From assembly GCA_014218235.1 (NCBI GenBank), contig CM024766.1, forward strand, positions 53,863,545 to 53,927,544: DNA of 64,000 bases, given 5' to 3'. This document shows, in pieces, positions 32,978 through 45,451 of this stretch; the stretch's first letter is position 1; each line of letters starts with the position of its first letter. The position numbers were made by a program, and so were the translations under genes. The DNA comes from Colocasia esculenta (lineage: Eukaryota; Streptophyta; Magnoliopsida; Alismatales; Araceae). The notes under the pieces are model-generated. The model did not search any database. It saw only the letters and a program-made list of their open reading frames with translations, and was not told where the DNA came from.

Positions 32978-34726
32978 TGAAGGATCGAAATAAATGTGTG
33001 GAAAAGATCTAGAAGGGGGGGGATGAATAGATCTTAGCCACTTTTGCGGAAGCTTAAATAATTTTAAAAACTATTTAGAATCAGAGGCAATAATATCAGT
33101 GAACAGCTGCTGATCTGATTAGATTGGAGTGAGTTGAAAAACTTAGATGAGAATCAAGTTGATTAAGTGAATTAGAAACGAGTCCTATGCAAGCATCTAG
33201 CGGATGAACCAGTCAAACCACAGAACACAAATGCACAAGGATTTTTAGGTGGTTCGGAAATCACCCATGTGATTCCTACATCCACCCCTCACAACCCGTG
33301 AGGATTCACTAACACAACTGGGTAACACACCCACTGGAGCCTGACAACTCCAACACTGAAGAGCTTACAACTCACACCACTTCTAGAGCAAGACTACTCT
33401 AGAACAACTGAGCAAGACTGCTCAACACACACTTGAGTTTGACAACTCAACACTGAGCGCACCGGCTCACAACAATCTGAGCACAAGGCTCACACATAGA
33501 CTTGCTAGACACCAACTTAAGACAAGATCTCCTAGCAACAGATCTAGTCGAAATTTGAGAACACTAATGAGAATTATGCAGAAGCACTTGCATAATCTCA
33601 AGAGATATCTCAGAAGAACAAAAGTAAAGTAAAAAGGTATTGAATGACTTCGTTCTTCAAGTGTACTCCCTTGTAGAAGCTTGAATTGGGAAGAAGCTTG
33701 TAAACATGAAGTCCAAGACGATGCTCTGCAATCTGGGAGGTTGGACCTTCCTTGAATTCTTCTCCAACGATGGCTTCTACCTGATCTACTTCCTTGAGAT
33801 GCTTCAGAGGCTTCTTTAAAGATCAAACCACAATTCTCACACCTTGAATTGGTGAGAAGAGGTGTTCAGGAGACTCCAGGAAGCAGAGGAGGGAGACACG
33901 AACTCTTATGGCCGCCAGGAATTTTTCAGGAGGCTCTAAGAGGTTAGTTGGGTCTCTCTCTTTGAAGGGAGGCCAAAAGGAGCCTTTTATACCCTTAGGA
34001 TTCCAAAGATACCCTTTTGGGGTACAAGGGCACGCTTCCCTAGGAAGATTCTGATCGCCCTAGAAGGACACGTGGCAGCCATCAGCTCTTAGGATGAAAA
34101 GTTTCCGTAGTGTGTCGACCTGCCCTGGTGGTTGTGTCGACACACTGTTCCAAAGATAGAAGAATCTGTTCTGGGAGAAAGGTCCCGTGTCGACCTGCTC
34201 TTGAGTGTGTCGACCTGCTGTCCCAATTCCTCAAACTGGCTGTTCTGGGAACTGGGTCTAGTGTCGACCTGCCCTGGGAGTGTGTCGACCTGCTGTCCCA
34301 ATTCCTCAAACTGGCTGTTCTGGGAACTGGGTCTAGTGTCGACCTGCCCTGGGAGTGTGTCGACCTGGGTACCCTTGATCTCTGGAAAACTGCCACTCGT
34401 GTCGACACACTCTTGACATGTGTCGACACACTCTTGACATTTTTGCACAATTTCTCTTTGAGTCTGTGTTGATGTGTCGACACCATTGATGGGTGTGTCG
34501 ACACATCTTTTGCATAAAAAGTTTGTACCTGAAAAATAAACACATATATCATTAGTTAAATGATTTATCATTACCACAAATGATAAATGTGGTTTGAAAA
34601 AAGCTTTTTGAGCATGACTTTCAGGTATGATGCTTTTGACATGTTCCAATTAAATTGCTTTAAGAACACTTCTTGTCATCATCAAAATAGGAGGGAAATG
34701 ATATGAATTAGACATTCAACCCAACA
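32978..34726 (-). repeat. 5' LTR of element B (1,749 bp)
   Basis: It has the same ends and content as the 3' LTR, including the GTCGAC cluster (34110-34510) and the 75-base tandem pair (34206-34355). As the 5' LTR it should hold the promoter. I cannot place a TATA box with confidence. Confidence 0.95.
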
Positions 34727-34731
34727 GAAGC
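34727..34731. repeat. Target-site duplication of B, right copy (GAAGC)
   Basis: Identical to 23504-23508. C gag sequence resumes after it. Confidence 0.93.
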
Positions 34732-35771
34732 TCTCCTCTCCAGAAGACTACAAAGAATATTAGCCAAAAAGAAGTACCAGTCTAGGAGGAGATACTTCAA
34801 GAGAAATAAAGAGTATAAGAGGCCAAAAGGAAAGGATTCAAAGAAAGCTAAGCCAATCTGCTACGAGTGCAAGAAGCCCAGACATATCAAAGCTAAATGT
34901 CGAAACTGAAGAAAACCGAGTTCAGAAAGAAGGATAGTTCCAAGAAATTCAGAAGATACAAGAAGAAATCATGGCAGTAGCATGGGACAATAGCAGCAAC
35001 TTTGCCAGTGAGTCAAGTTCCAGTGGAGAAGAAGAAGAAAAGGCCAACCTGGCCTTCATGGCTAACATCGATGAAAAGGTAACATCTGATTCTTCGTTTA
35101 CTTCTTGTAATGAATCTGATTCCGAAACTTTAGAGGATGCTTTCAATGAACTATATAGTAAATACAAAGATGTATGCAAACTACTAAAAATAACAAAGAA
35201 AAATCATGCTTGCTTAGAAATTACTAATTCAGATTCAAAATCTGAAAATGAACAACTAGAGAAGCAAGTTGCTGAACTAAAAAGAAGAAATGAATTGTTA
35301 TGTGAGGACCTGAAAAATAAAAATGAACAAATAGCAAGTTTAGAAAACTAAGAATCAGTAAACAAATTGAAACAAGAAGTTAACACATTAAAAGAAGAAA
35401 ATGAAAGGCTATCAAGTACATTAGAAAATTTTACAAATGGAAAAACATCATTAATACTAAAAGGAGCTAGAAGATCAGGTAAAAAGAAACATGGATTAGG
35501 GTATACTCCTCCTAATAATGATGAAACAATAGTATACCATAAAATATATCCAACACCTATGTTTGTAGCTGAACAAGACACAACATATAAGTCAAGCTTT
35601 AAATACATTCCAACTGAAAAAGTAAGTAGAACATCTTGTTGTAGTCACTACAACAAGTTAGGTCATACTAAAATAACATGTCCAACTAAACATAAAAGAT
35701 GGATAATTAAAAAGAAAATTGATGATACTAACCAATCAGGACCCAAAAGAACTTGGGTACCTAAAGTTTAG
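34732..35771 (+). pseudogene. Copia gag of C, 3' part
   Basis: The zinc knuckle CYECKKPRHIKAKC lies near 34860-34901. An acidic and coiled-coil region follows (34971-35450), then a second, degenerate knuckle (CSHYNKLGHTKITC, with the second Cys replaced by Tyr), and the end TWVPKV before TAG at 35769-35771. Stops or frame changes near 34908, 34970 and 35349-35351 break it. The order matches B gag. Confidence 0.85.
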
Positions 35772-38700
35772 TGTTTTCATTACAGGTAAACCTTCGAGCA
35801 TCAAAATGGTACTTGGACAGCAGATGCTCAAGGTACATGTCAGGGAACAGAAAGTTATTCTCACATCTTGAAGCTGAAGAAGGCACAATCACTTATGGAG
35901 ATAATGGAAAAGGGACTGTGATGGGTAGCGGATCAGTAGGTAGTAAAGGTAAAATCATTATCGAAGATGTTCTATGCGTCAAAGGACTGAAGCACAACCT
36001 TATCAGTATTAGCCAACTATGCGATAAAGGACATTAGATCAGATTTCAAGAATTAAAGTGCAGTATCATGAAGGATGGTGCAATCATTTTTGAAGCTAAA
36101 AGAGAAAAGAATTTGTATGTACTTTATCTAGAAGAATTAAAGGATCGGGACATATGTCTGGCAGCGAATAAAGAGCAGTCAACTAATCTCTGGCATCGAA
36201 GATTGGGCCACTACAGCCTGGATGGGATGAGAAAATTAATCAAGAGAAATTTGGTGGAAGGCCTACCCAAAGTAAGTTTAAGAATGGATGGTGTCTGTGG
36301 GCCGTGTGCAAAAGGAAAGCACACCAAGTCATCCTTCAAGTCAAAGACTGTGGTAACAACCTCTAAACCCTTAGAACTTCTACATATGGATCTATTTAGG
36401 CCAATGAGGACCACAAGTCTTGGTGGAAAGAACTTTGGATTCGTTATAGTAGATGACTACTCCAGATTTACATGGGTATCCTTCTTGGAGCATAAGGATG
36501 ATACATTCGACAGCTTTGTCATCATCAGTAAGAAGGTACAGAAAGACAAAAAGTACAGCATTATTGGTATTCGATTAGATCATGGAGGAGAGTTTCAGAA
36601 TGAGAAATTTTCTAAGTTCTGTGATGATCTAGGGATAGAGCATAACTTCTCAGCGCCAAGGACACCACAACAAAATGGAGTTGCTGAAAGGAAGAACAGA
36701 ACCCTATTGGATATGGTAAGGACAATGCTATCAGAATATGATTTACCAAGATATTTCTGGGCTGAAGCAGTCAATACAGCATGCTATATCATCAACAGAG
36801 TAATGATCAGACCAATTCTGAAGAAGACTTCATATGAGCTATACAAACAAAAGAAGCAAAAAATCAGCCATTTTAGAACATTTGGATGTCCATGCTTCAT
36901 CCACAACAACGGCAAAAGAGACCTTGGTAAGCTAGATGCAAAATCAGATGAAGGTATATTCATGGGGTATGCTTCTAAACTAAAGGATATAGAATATTAA
37001 TTGAACAATCAATACATGTTATTTTTGATGAGACTAACCCTTCCTTGAGAAAGGAAGTAGATAGTGATGTTGATGATGCAGATGAACTATCCAGGAAATT
37101 AAAGAACTCATCCATCGAGGACAAGGAAGATCCACCCTTGGAAGATCTACAACAAAAAGACATATCACATGACAATCTTTCAAAGGAATGGAGATACAAA
37201 AAGGATCACCCATTGGATAACATCATTGGGGATCCATCTGTTGGGGTAAGAACTAGAAGTAATGTAATTCCTTGTGATTATTTAGCTTTTGTATCTCAAA
37301 TAGAGCCCAAGACAGTCAATGAAGCACTGTCTGATGAATCTTGGATATTAGCCATGCAAGATGAACTTAACCAGTTCAAGAGAAACCAAGTATGGTCCCT
37401 TGTTCCGAGACCATCAGATCATCCTGTGATTGGCACCAAATGGGTGTTCAGGAACAAATTAGATGAAGCTGGTGTGATCACTAGAAACAAGGCCAGATTG
37501 GTAGCTCAAGGCTATTCCCAAGAGGAAGGCATAGATTTCGATGAAACCTATGCACCAGTAGCTAGACTTAAGGTAATCAGAATCTTACTTGCTTTTGCAT
37601 CAGCATTAGATTTAAAACTTTTCAAATGGATGTAAAATTTGCCTTTTTTAAATGGATATATAAAGAAGGAAGTTTATGTAGAACAACCTCCTGATTTTGA
37701 TGATATTGATTTTCCGAATCATGTTTTCAAATTGCATAAGGCATTATATGGTTTAAAGTAAGCACATAGAGCATGGTATGAAAGATTAAGTGCATTTTTG
37801 TTAAACCATGGTTTTACTAGAGGAAAAGTAGATAGCACATTATTCATCAAATCTAAAGCCAAAAATGTGCTACTTGTATAAATCTATGTGGATGAATATA
37901 ATTTTTTATTCTACTAACGAATCCCTTTGCAAGTACTTCGAAAAGCTTATGCAGGGAGAATTTGAAATGAGCATGATGGGGGAGCTTAACTACTTCCTCG
38001 GATTGCAAATCAACAAAGGAAAGGAAGGAACTCACATTTGTCAAGCCAAATACACCAAAAAACTTTTAAAGAAGTTTGGATTTGAAAGCGCTAAGCCATT
38101 GTCAACACCGATGAGTACATCAACAAGATTGGACAGTGACAAAGATGGTAAGAAGGTAGATCAAAAGGTCTATAGAGGTATGATAGGTTCATTACTCTAT
38201 TTAACTGCCAGTAGACCCGACATATTATTTAGTGTATGTATATGTGATAGGTATCAGGCAGACCCTAGAGAGTCTCATTTAATTTCTGTTAAAAGAATTT
38301 TTAGATACTTCACTAGAACTTATGATCTAGGTCTATGGTATCCAAAATCATGCGAAATTAATTTAGTAGGATACTCTGATGCTGACTACGTGGATGCAAA
38401 ATAGATAGAAAAAGCACCAGTGGATGTTGTCAATTTCTTGTAGGTTGTCTGATTTCGTGGTCCTCCAAGAAGTAAAATTCAGTAGCACTGTCAACAACTG
38501 AAGTTGAGTACGTGGCTGTTGGAAGCTGTTGCACACAACTCCTATGGATTAAGCAGCAACTTGAGGATTATGGATTGCACATCAAGACAATTCCCTTGCT
38601 ATGCTACAACACCAGTGCCATTAATCTCACCAAAAATCCAGTTCAGCACTCAAGGACAAAGCATATAGAGGTTAGATATCACTTTATTCGTGATCATGTA

Positions 38701-38826
38701 GCCAATGGTAGCATAGATATTTCCTTTATTGATACTCAAAATCAGCTAGCAGATATCTTCACAAAGGCCTTACCTGAAGAGAGATCTACATCTCTTAGAA
38801 GGGAATTAGGCATGTACAATTTGTGA
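35771..38826 (+). pseudogene. Copia pol of C (PR-INT-RT-RNase H), heavily broken
   Basis: The protease active site reads YLDSRCSRYMSG, where A and B have DSG, so the catalytic glycine is lost. The integrase core has LLHMDLF, RLDHGGEF and VAERKNRT (36370-36720). RT contains TKWVFRNKLDEAG, but the YVDD region near 37880-37900 is shifted out of frame. RNase H has SDADY, a TAG near 38402 and SRTKHIEVRYHF. It ends RRELGMYNL with TGA-TAG at 38824-38829. Further breaks are a TAG at 36036, a TAA at 37000 and a frame change near 37630. Pol is in the -1 frame relative to gag. Confidence 0.9.
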
Positions 38827-38829
38827 TAG

Positions 38830-39220
38830 ATTTATCTATAATTAACTGAAATAATAAATAAGTTCAGAATATCAATTATTTTCCCCCTTCAAATTAAGCA
38901 AATTCTTCAAATATTGCTTGCATCTTATATATCAATGCTGGTTCGTAATTTTAAAAGAGTTTATTCATTTTGAACCTGTCTCTTGTCATTTTCTGCCATT
39001 ATGGTGTCTTCCCTTTATCTGATAAAAAACCTAAAATCTGTGCCATACCGATTCACCTCCCACTCTCATCTCCTTCGACTTGCCTGAGACGATAATCCTA
39101 TCGACTCCGGCATCAACTTCGTGCAATTTCAAAGTTTCCACTTTTTCTCGTGAGAAATTTCTTGAGGGTTTCTACTCCAATCTTCCTTCCAATCATCCAA
39201 ACCTATCCACATTCAAAACC
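38830..39220 (+). other. Pol-env spacer of C
   Basis: This is non-coding and pyrimidine-rich towards the env-like start. Unlike A and B, it has no GTCGAC palindrome cluster that I can see, and no stop-suppression context of the CARYYA type after the pol stop. Confidence 0.5.
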
Positions 39221-42200
39221 ATGGCCGTTTCTAGAGTTTCCGGCACTGTCGGGGGCTATGGAGCCGCATTCCTCACCGCCGAGCAGCAGGAAGGTTTACG
39301 TCAGTGAAGACGAAGGTCTGTGGCAACAAAGCAGTAGACGTTGCAGACTTGGAAAAGAATGGAATACATAGTGTCATAGCAGCGATGGAAAGAATGAAAT
39401 GGACGAAGATGGCAACCCTGTCAGAGGTGAGTTATCCAGACCTGGTAAAGGCGTTTTATGTTTGCCTGAAGTCTGAGGAAGATGGGTCCTTGACATCCTC
39501 TGTCAAAGGAACCTGGATTAGCATCACTTATGAGCCTTTAGAGTCGTTATTTGGTGTATCCACCTTCGGTCACAATGGAGTTCACACTGTCGACATTCAG
39601 ACGAAAGGTTTGGGGATTGTTGGTCCCGAGTTCAGATTGAAGGATGGCAAGCTAGATATTAACCAGTTGAATGCATTCAATCGCATTCTGCATTTTGTTG
39701 TTTGCCAGATATTGGTTCCTAGGAGTGCCACCTTTTCTACATGTACTAAGGCGGACTCTGATATGATGTTCTGGGCTATCCAGAACTAGAGCATAAACAT
39801 GGCTGAGGTTATAATAGAAAGGATGAAGTTTGCACATGCTCAGGTTTGGGACAAGAAAAGTAAATTGAATGTGTCCTTACCTTACGCCCATTTACTGACC
39901 AAGATTTTCCAACATTGTGGCATTAATCTGTCTGGGGCAGTGTGAGAAAAGATGGGGCAGGCCATTCGCAGTAGGAACTTGAAAAAGAGTGGTTTCTCTT
40001 TGGTTGGTGGTGTGTGGACCAAGACCTCAGTGGCTGAGGGTGAGGCCATCATCGGCAAAGCCCAAGAAGTTCTAGTAGAGGTAGCAGAAGCAGCAGTAGT
40101 AGCAGATGTACAAGTTGAACAAGAAGATCAACAACCTGCAGTAGCGCCTGTAGTGCAAGAACAACAACAGGAAGCTGTCAGTTCAGAAATTGCAATGGAT
40201 CAAGCAGCAGCAGCAGCAGCAGCAGTAGAGGTCAAGCAGAAGAATATGTGGTCACTGGAAGCCAGATTGAAGATATTCCTCAAGACAATATTGAGCCAGT
40301 TATGCGAGTTTCAGAGGCTATCATCCCCACCACAGTTGTGGCATCTATTCTAAGAGATGTGCTGGAATCCATTTCTAGCACTCAGGGGGAGCCCGAAAGG
40401 TCTAGTGAATCAGTAGCAGATGTTGTGGCATCAGGCCCACATGATGTGTGTCATGGAGGATGATCCTATTGAGGGGGAGTAGTCATTTGAGAAAGAAGGA
40501 ACACTTCAGGGGGAGCGCTACTGCTAGTACCCCATTGATGATCAGTTCAGAGAAGGCATTGTGGAAAGTGCCTCAGGTGAAGAAGATATGATGATAATGT
40601 GGAGCCCATTGCAAGGCAAGTAATAAAGGAAAGAAGTGGCTCAGGATATTCCCCTCCTTACCAAGAAGCCACACAGGAGGCCAAGGCAAAGAGAAACTGA
40701 AAAATCAACATGAAGCCCATTGTTGAAAGATTGGATGAACAAGGGTCCATACTGTGCTCTGTTCATTCAGATATAGCCTCTATATTCATAAGCCAGATCC
40801 AGTCAGTTACTTCTGTTGGAGCATTGACTTATGAGCTCCAACATTTGAAAAGTGAGTTGGTCAGGATGAAACAAACAGTTCTTGACTTGTCAGTTTTTGT
40901 GAGGGAGCATTTACCAATTCATGCCCCTCCTGCTAGCAGCTCAGGGCCTTCAGGGCTATCTTTTGATGATGAAGTCCGACCTTCAGGTCCAATTCAAGAG
41001 GAAGTTAGGCCATCCGGGCCTGTCAATGCAGAGCAGACTAGTGTAGAAGAGTGGCCTTCAGGGCCAATGTCTAAAGATCCAGCAGGGCCATCAGGGCAAA
41101 AGGGTGTTGAAGATGTGCACACTACAGAACCAGTCGTTGCAGAAGTGTCTGGGCCAACAGGGCCGGCAGAGGATGCATCAGGCCCATCAGGGCAGGTGGA
41201 ATCAGTAGTTTCAAGAGCAGAAGGACCGGCTGTAGATCCAGAGCCCCCTGCTTCTTCCTCTATTCCAACTCCAGACCCTCCTTCTCCACCCACATCCTCC
41301 ACTGCACCTCCAGCACCTACCACCTTCAAACGACCTCGTCCTAGAACCATATCTTCTCCTACACCTTTTCCTTCCCAGTCTACTTCATCTCCTGCCTCCT
41401 CCACTATTATTCCTCCTCTTCCTCCGTCTATTGAGGTTCCTCCAGCTTCTTCATCCGCTGGAGCCTCTTCTTCTGGTCCTTCCTCTTCAAGACCATCTGA
41501 TATCCCCTCTGTTACTCCTCAATCACTCCTTCATCCACCTAATCCTCCTTCGTTTATTACCATTATTCCTGAGGGTGCCCAACTTGTCCATACTGAAATC
41601 CAGGACATCAAGGATGAATTTGAAGTAGCAATACTTCGTTCAGTCCTGGCTGTTTGGACTCATATCCACCGGACAGACTCTTCTAGCCCTGTCCCTAAGA
41701 AGAGGAGACTTACTTCTACTCACCCTGTCTCTTCTGAACCTTGCCATCCACCTCTTTGGTTTTCCCTTTCTGTTGAAAATAAACACAAATCCTTATATGA
41801 AGAATTTCTTCTTAAAGTCACTTTTGCCACCATTTCTGGTCTCCCATTCCTAAATCTCACCGACCATCTCACCACCATCTTTCCTTATTCTTTTCTATCT
41901 AAGGCTCAACAGTCAAAAGTTTTCTCTTTAACTGAAGCCAAAACTAAAGATCAGTGGGCTCGCGGCCACAAAGTTCTATACAGTCAGTTCCTTCAAGCTC
42001 GGTCAACCAGGTATCCACCCAGAGATTCCCCTTTAACTCTCTCTGAGTGATTCCAGATTCATCACAAGAACACCTGGGGGCCTTTTATTCAGAAAGAGAT
42101 CAAATTCATCCGGCAATTCTAGATGTACAACGACTTCTGCTATATCAACCATCTTCCTGAAGTGCAGCTGGGCCAGTTTTGTCAAGCTATCATGGCTCTG

Positions 42201-43037
42201 AGTTCTAGGGATGCTCATACAGAATCCATTCAGATTGATTTTTATACTTTGGAGATCCCTGATGTAGTGTTCCTACCCCCTCTTCACTCCTTAATCATGG
42301 ATTCTTATGTTGGAACACTTATCTTTGAAAGAGCTACAAGGGTAATGGCCAGGATTTCAGTGCAAGAAGGCCGTTCCCTTTCCTTTCACATGTTTGTCTA
42401 CCAGCAATATCTTCGGGGCTACATTAAGGCTGATATTCTTGCCCCTATTTTGTCTAAAAGTGAGAGGCTTTCGCCTTCTGATTGGGAGAAGCTATACTCT
42501 CTGTCAGCTCAACAACTTCAAGAGCTCAATGCTTCTCAAGCTAGATCCAATCAACCATTGCTGTCTCCTACTGAATTCTTGGATTTCAACTCCCTTCACC
42601 TTGTCCGGGACTCTTATCATACATGGGAAGAAAGGTACAAGGTCATTGTGGCTCTAAAGAAGGAACTTCAGAGGCACCAGATCCACTATCCGTACAAAAT
42701 TAATCAGTTTCTTCGGCTAGCTAGTTTTGGCTCCTTCACTTCATATAAGATTTCCCTTGGCACTGATGAGTATGGAACCTTCATAGAAGCTCAGAGATAG
42801 CGTCACCTCAAAAGGATGGCTCCTTCTATGGGCCCTTCCTATAACATCACTTTTGGTGCATTTCAGTCTCACTTTGAAGAGCATGAACGCAAAGTGATTC
42901 CCATCCTTACTCGCTTTGCATCCCTTTTGTCTTCTGCCTTCTATATTTCTGAGCAACCCAATGATCAATGGTATTTACTTGCTCTCATTTATCTTTTCTC
43001 TTTCTGTCTTTGTCTCATTTGCTATCTTTTTGCTTAA
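39221..43037 (+). pseudogene. Env-like ORF of C with a C-terminal membrane segment, broken
   Basis: It starts at ATG 39221. A globular N-terminal part (39304-39950) includes FYVCLKSEEDGS and FNRILHFVVCQILVP. A Glu/Gln/Val-rich stretch has an AGC/CAG microsatellite (40205-40225). Next comes a Ser/Pro-rich region with many SGP, PSG and PPASSS motifs (40920-41560), then a helical C-terminal part. The frame from 40710 to 43037 is continuous except for stops at 42048-42050 (TGA), 42120-42122 (TAG) and 42798-42800 (TAG). The final 22 residues (about 42970-43035) are almost wholly hydrophobic, consistent with a membrane anchor. Earlier breaks lie at 39305, 39787 and 39943-40460. The Sirevirus position, Pro/Ser-rich region and membrane segment support the env-like label. 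No fusion function can be claimed. Confidence 0.68.
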
Positions 43038-43152
43038 TGACAAAAAGAGGGAGAAAAATATCCATTCTGAAATACATTTCTTATATAGAAAATTTACCTA
43101 AACTTATTTCAAAAATTTTAACCTTTATGTTTATGCTATGTTTTGTCATCAC

Positions 43153-43167
43153 CAAAAAGGGGGAGAT
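43153..43167 (+). promoter_or_regulatory. Polypurine tract of C
   Basis: CAAAAAGGGGGAGAT lies directly before the 3' LTR. I see only one tract here, not the multiple tracts of B, E and H. Confidence 0.9.
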
Positions 43168-45446
43168 TGATGATCAGGTCATCTCCATATAATTTCATGA
43201 ATTACATATCTATTTTGGTGATTAACAAAACTCAGATAAAGTTTGATCTAACAAAGTTTTTATGAAGCTAAGATACAGGAACAAGTCAAGCGAAATCAAG
43301 GAAATATGTAAGTATTTACTATACTGTAGCATTTCAAGTTCAAAGCATGAAATTTATCCAAGTACATATCGACTTTCCATAAGTTACAATGATTTCATAA
43401 GTGTTGCATCGATTTCAATAGTCATAACGATTTCCTTCCCTCTATCGCTTTCATATTCATAAGGATTTGGTAAGTGACATATCGATTTCGGCCTCACAAC
43501 GATTTCATAAGCATCGCAATGATTTTGATCTCAGAACGATTCACTAAGTGATCGCAACGATTTTGATCTCAGAATGATTCGCTAAGTGATCGCATCGATT
43601 TCGATCTCAGAATGATTCGCTAAGTGATCGCATCGATTTCGATCTCAGAACGATTCGATAAGTGATCGCACCGATTTCGATCTCAGAACGATTCGCTAAG
43701 TGATCGCATCGATTTTGATCTCAGAATGATTCGCTAAAGTGATCGCATTGATTTTGATCTCAAAACGATTCACTAAGAAATCACATCGATTTCGATCTCA
43801 GAACGATTCGCTAAGTGATCGCATCGATTTTGATCTCAGAACGATTCGCTAAAGTGATCACATCGATTTTGATCTCAGAACAATTCGCTAAGAAATCGCA
43901 TCGATTTCGATCTCACAATGATTTTGTTTCACATCGATTTGATAAGTGAGAACAACGATTTGCTCTCACAATGATTTGGTTTCACATCGATTTGGTAAGT
44001 GAGAACAACGACTTGGTCTCACAACGATTTGTCTTTCATAACAATTCGATAAGTTCCACATCAATTTGGTATTTACATCGAGTCGACAAGTTACAACAAT
44101 GACTCGGTCATTATAACAACTCGATAAGTTACACAACGATTTGCTTGGTGTAACGATTTGATAAGTCACAACAATGACTTGGTCTGTGTAACGATTCGAT
44201 AAAGCAGAACAATGATTTGATCACTCATCGACTCGATAAGTGAGACAACGATTTGGTTATAACGATTTGCTTATAATAATTCGTTCACAACGATTTGGTT
44301 ATAACGATTTGCTTGTAATGATTCGTTCTCAAACGATTCACTCATACAAGGATTTCATAAGTGATTCTCACAACGATTTCACGAAATATAACGACTTGAT
44401 ATTCAAATATCTTGACAAGTCATCCTGCGTATTTCTCTTTCATTCATGCACTAAATATAACTGTACATTTCTCTACACGATGCATGTTCAGATATCTTCT
44501 ATTCTTATGCTTCTACATGTAATATCTTTTTGGAAAGACAGAATGGGATTTCTATTGTGATGTATCCTCACTCTAACGATTGACTGGAAATAAGAGACAG
44601 CTTAGCTGTCTACGTTTTAACATTTAATGTGTGCAGGTCTTTGACAGCACGACTCTATACAACGTTGGATAAAGGTGGAGGATATCAAGAAGGATTTTCT
44701 TCTTACGTGTATGGAACGTAAAGGACCGTTGACTGTAAAGGAGAACCATGCAGTCTAACGTTCTCAGAACATAGAGACAACGGATGCTTCAATGACTACT
44801 TTTCAAAAGAAGTTATATATTGAAGACAGATGACTCCATAGAGTAGAATCTTGATAAGCTTACTCGACACAATCTGCGAGCATCTAGAAGAGCCAAGCCT
44901 CACTCCATTGTTTTAGCTTTGCTCTTAGCTCTCTGCGTCTAGAGTAGATCTTAGAGAGAGCGTTTGTGTACTAAGAGAATTCATTATTGTAGATCTCTTC
45001 CTCTCAATTCTTGCTTCAGATCAAGCACTGTTATATTAGCTTGATCTAGGGGCTTGTCTTCCCTCGAACACATCTTCGTGTTGTTCCCTTCGTGTTGAAG
45101 GAGGACCTGGGGGTTCCAGGGTCGTGTTTTTTCCTCTTCCGGTTTTGAAGAGAAGGCCAGCTGCGGATGGATATGTAAGTGTCCTTGAGGGGGACTGTAC
45201 CCTTGGGTAGTGGAATCCTGAGTTGCTGCTCAGGGACTGTACATAGGACTCCTGTGGAAAGGAGGTCCGAACCAGGATAAAAATCCTTGTGCAGTGTCTT
45301 TGCTTTCTGTGTGTCTGTTATTGTTTTACGACTAACACTAACCGCCAAACGCAGTGCTTTGTTTAAATGTTTTTGTTGACAGGATTAGATAATCAAATTT
45401 TAAAGAATCCCATTCACCCCCCCTCTGGGCTTGCTAGCTAGCAATA
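43168..45446 (+). repeat. 3' LTR of element C (2,279 bp)
   Basis: It starts TGATGATCAGG and ends AGCAATA, where the expected final CA has become TA. The tandem repeat field is at 43360-44400. GAACCAGGATAAAAATCC (45270-45287) and ATTCACCCCCCC (45413-45424) are present as in the 5' LTR. Confidence 0.93.
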
Positions 45447-45451
45447 GCCTG
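45447..45451. repeat. Target-site copy of C, right (GCCTG)
   Basis: One transition from GCCCG at 20421-20425. Confidence 0.8.

Larger units (their letters stand above)
23509..34726 (-). mobile_element. Sirevirus B, complete and very young insertion
   Basis: On the minus strand: 5' LTR (34726-32978), primer site, gag, pol, spacer, env-like stub, polypurine tracts, 3' LTR (25258-23509). The 5-bp duplication GAAGC is perfect. The two 1.75 kb LTRs show only about five differences by eye, so the insertion is recent. Gag is one long open frame, pol has a single frame change, and the env-like ORF is almost entirely deleted. It belongs to the same family as E. Confidence 0.95.
20426..45446 (+). mobile_element. 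Sirevirus C, full length, plus strand, with B nested in gag
   Basis: Order: 5' LTR, primer site, gag, protease, integrase, RT, RNase H, env-like ORF, polypurine tract, 3' LTR. Without B (11.2 kb) it is about 13.8 kb. It is inserted in D within the integrase zinc finger. All ORFs carry stops or frame changes, and the protease and RT motifs are damaged. The two LTRs differ at many sites and in repeat content, so this insertion is clearly older than B. Confidence 0.92.

Noticed and set aside
38824..38829. Stop suppression at the C pol end leading into env
   Set aside because: The stop is TGA followed by TAG, with no CARYYA context, and env starts 390 bases later in a separate frame.
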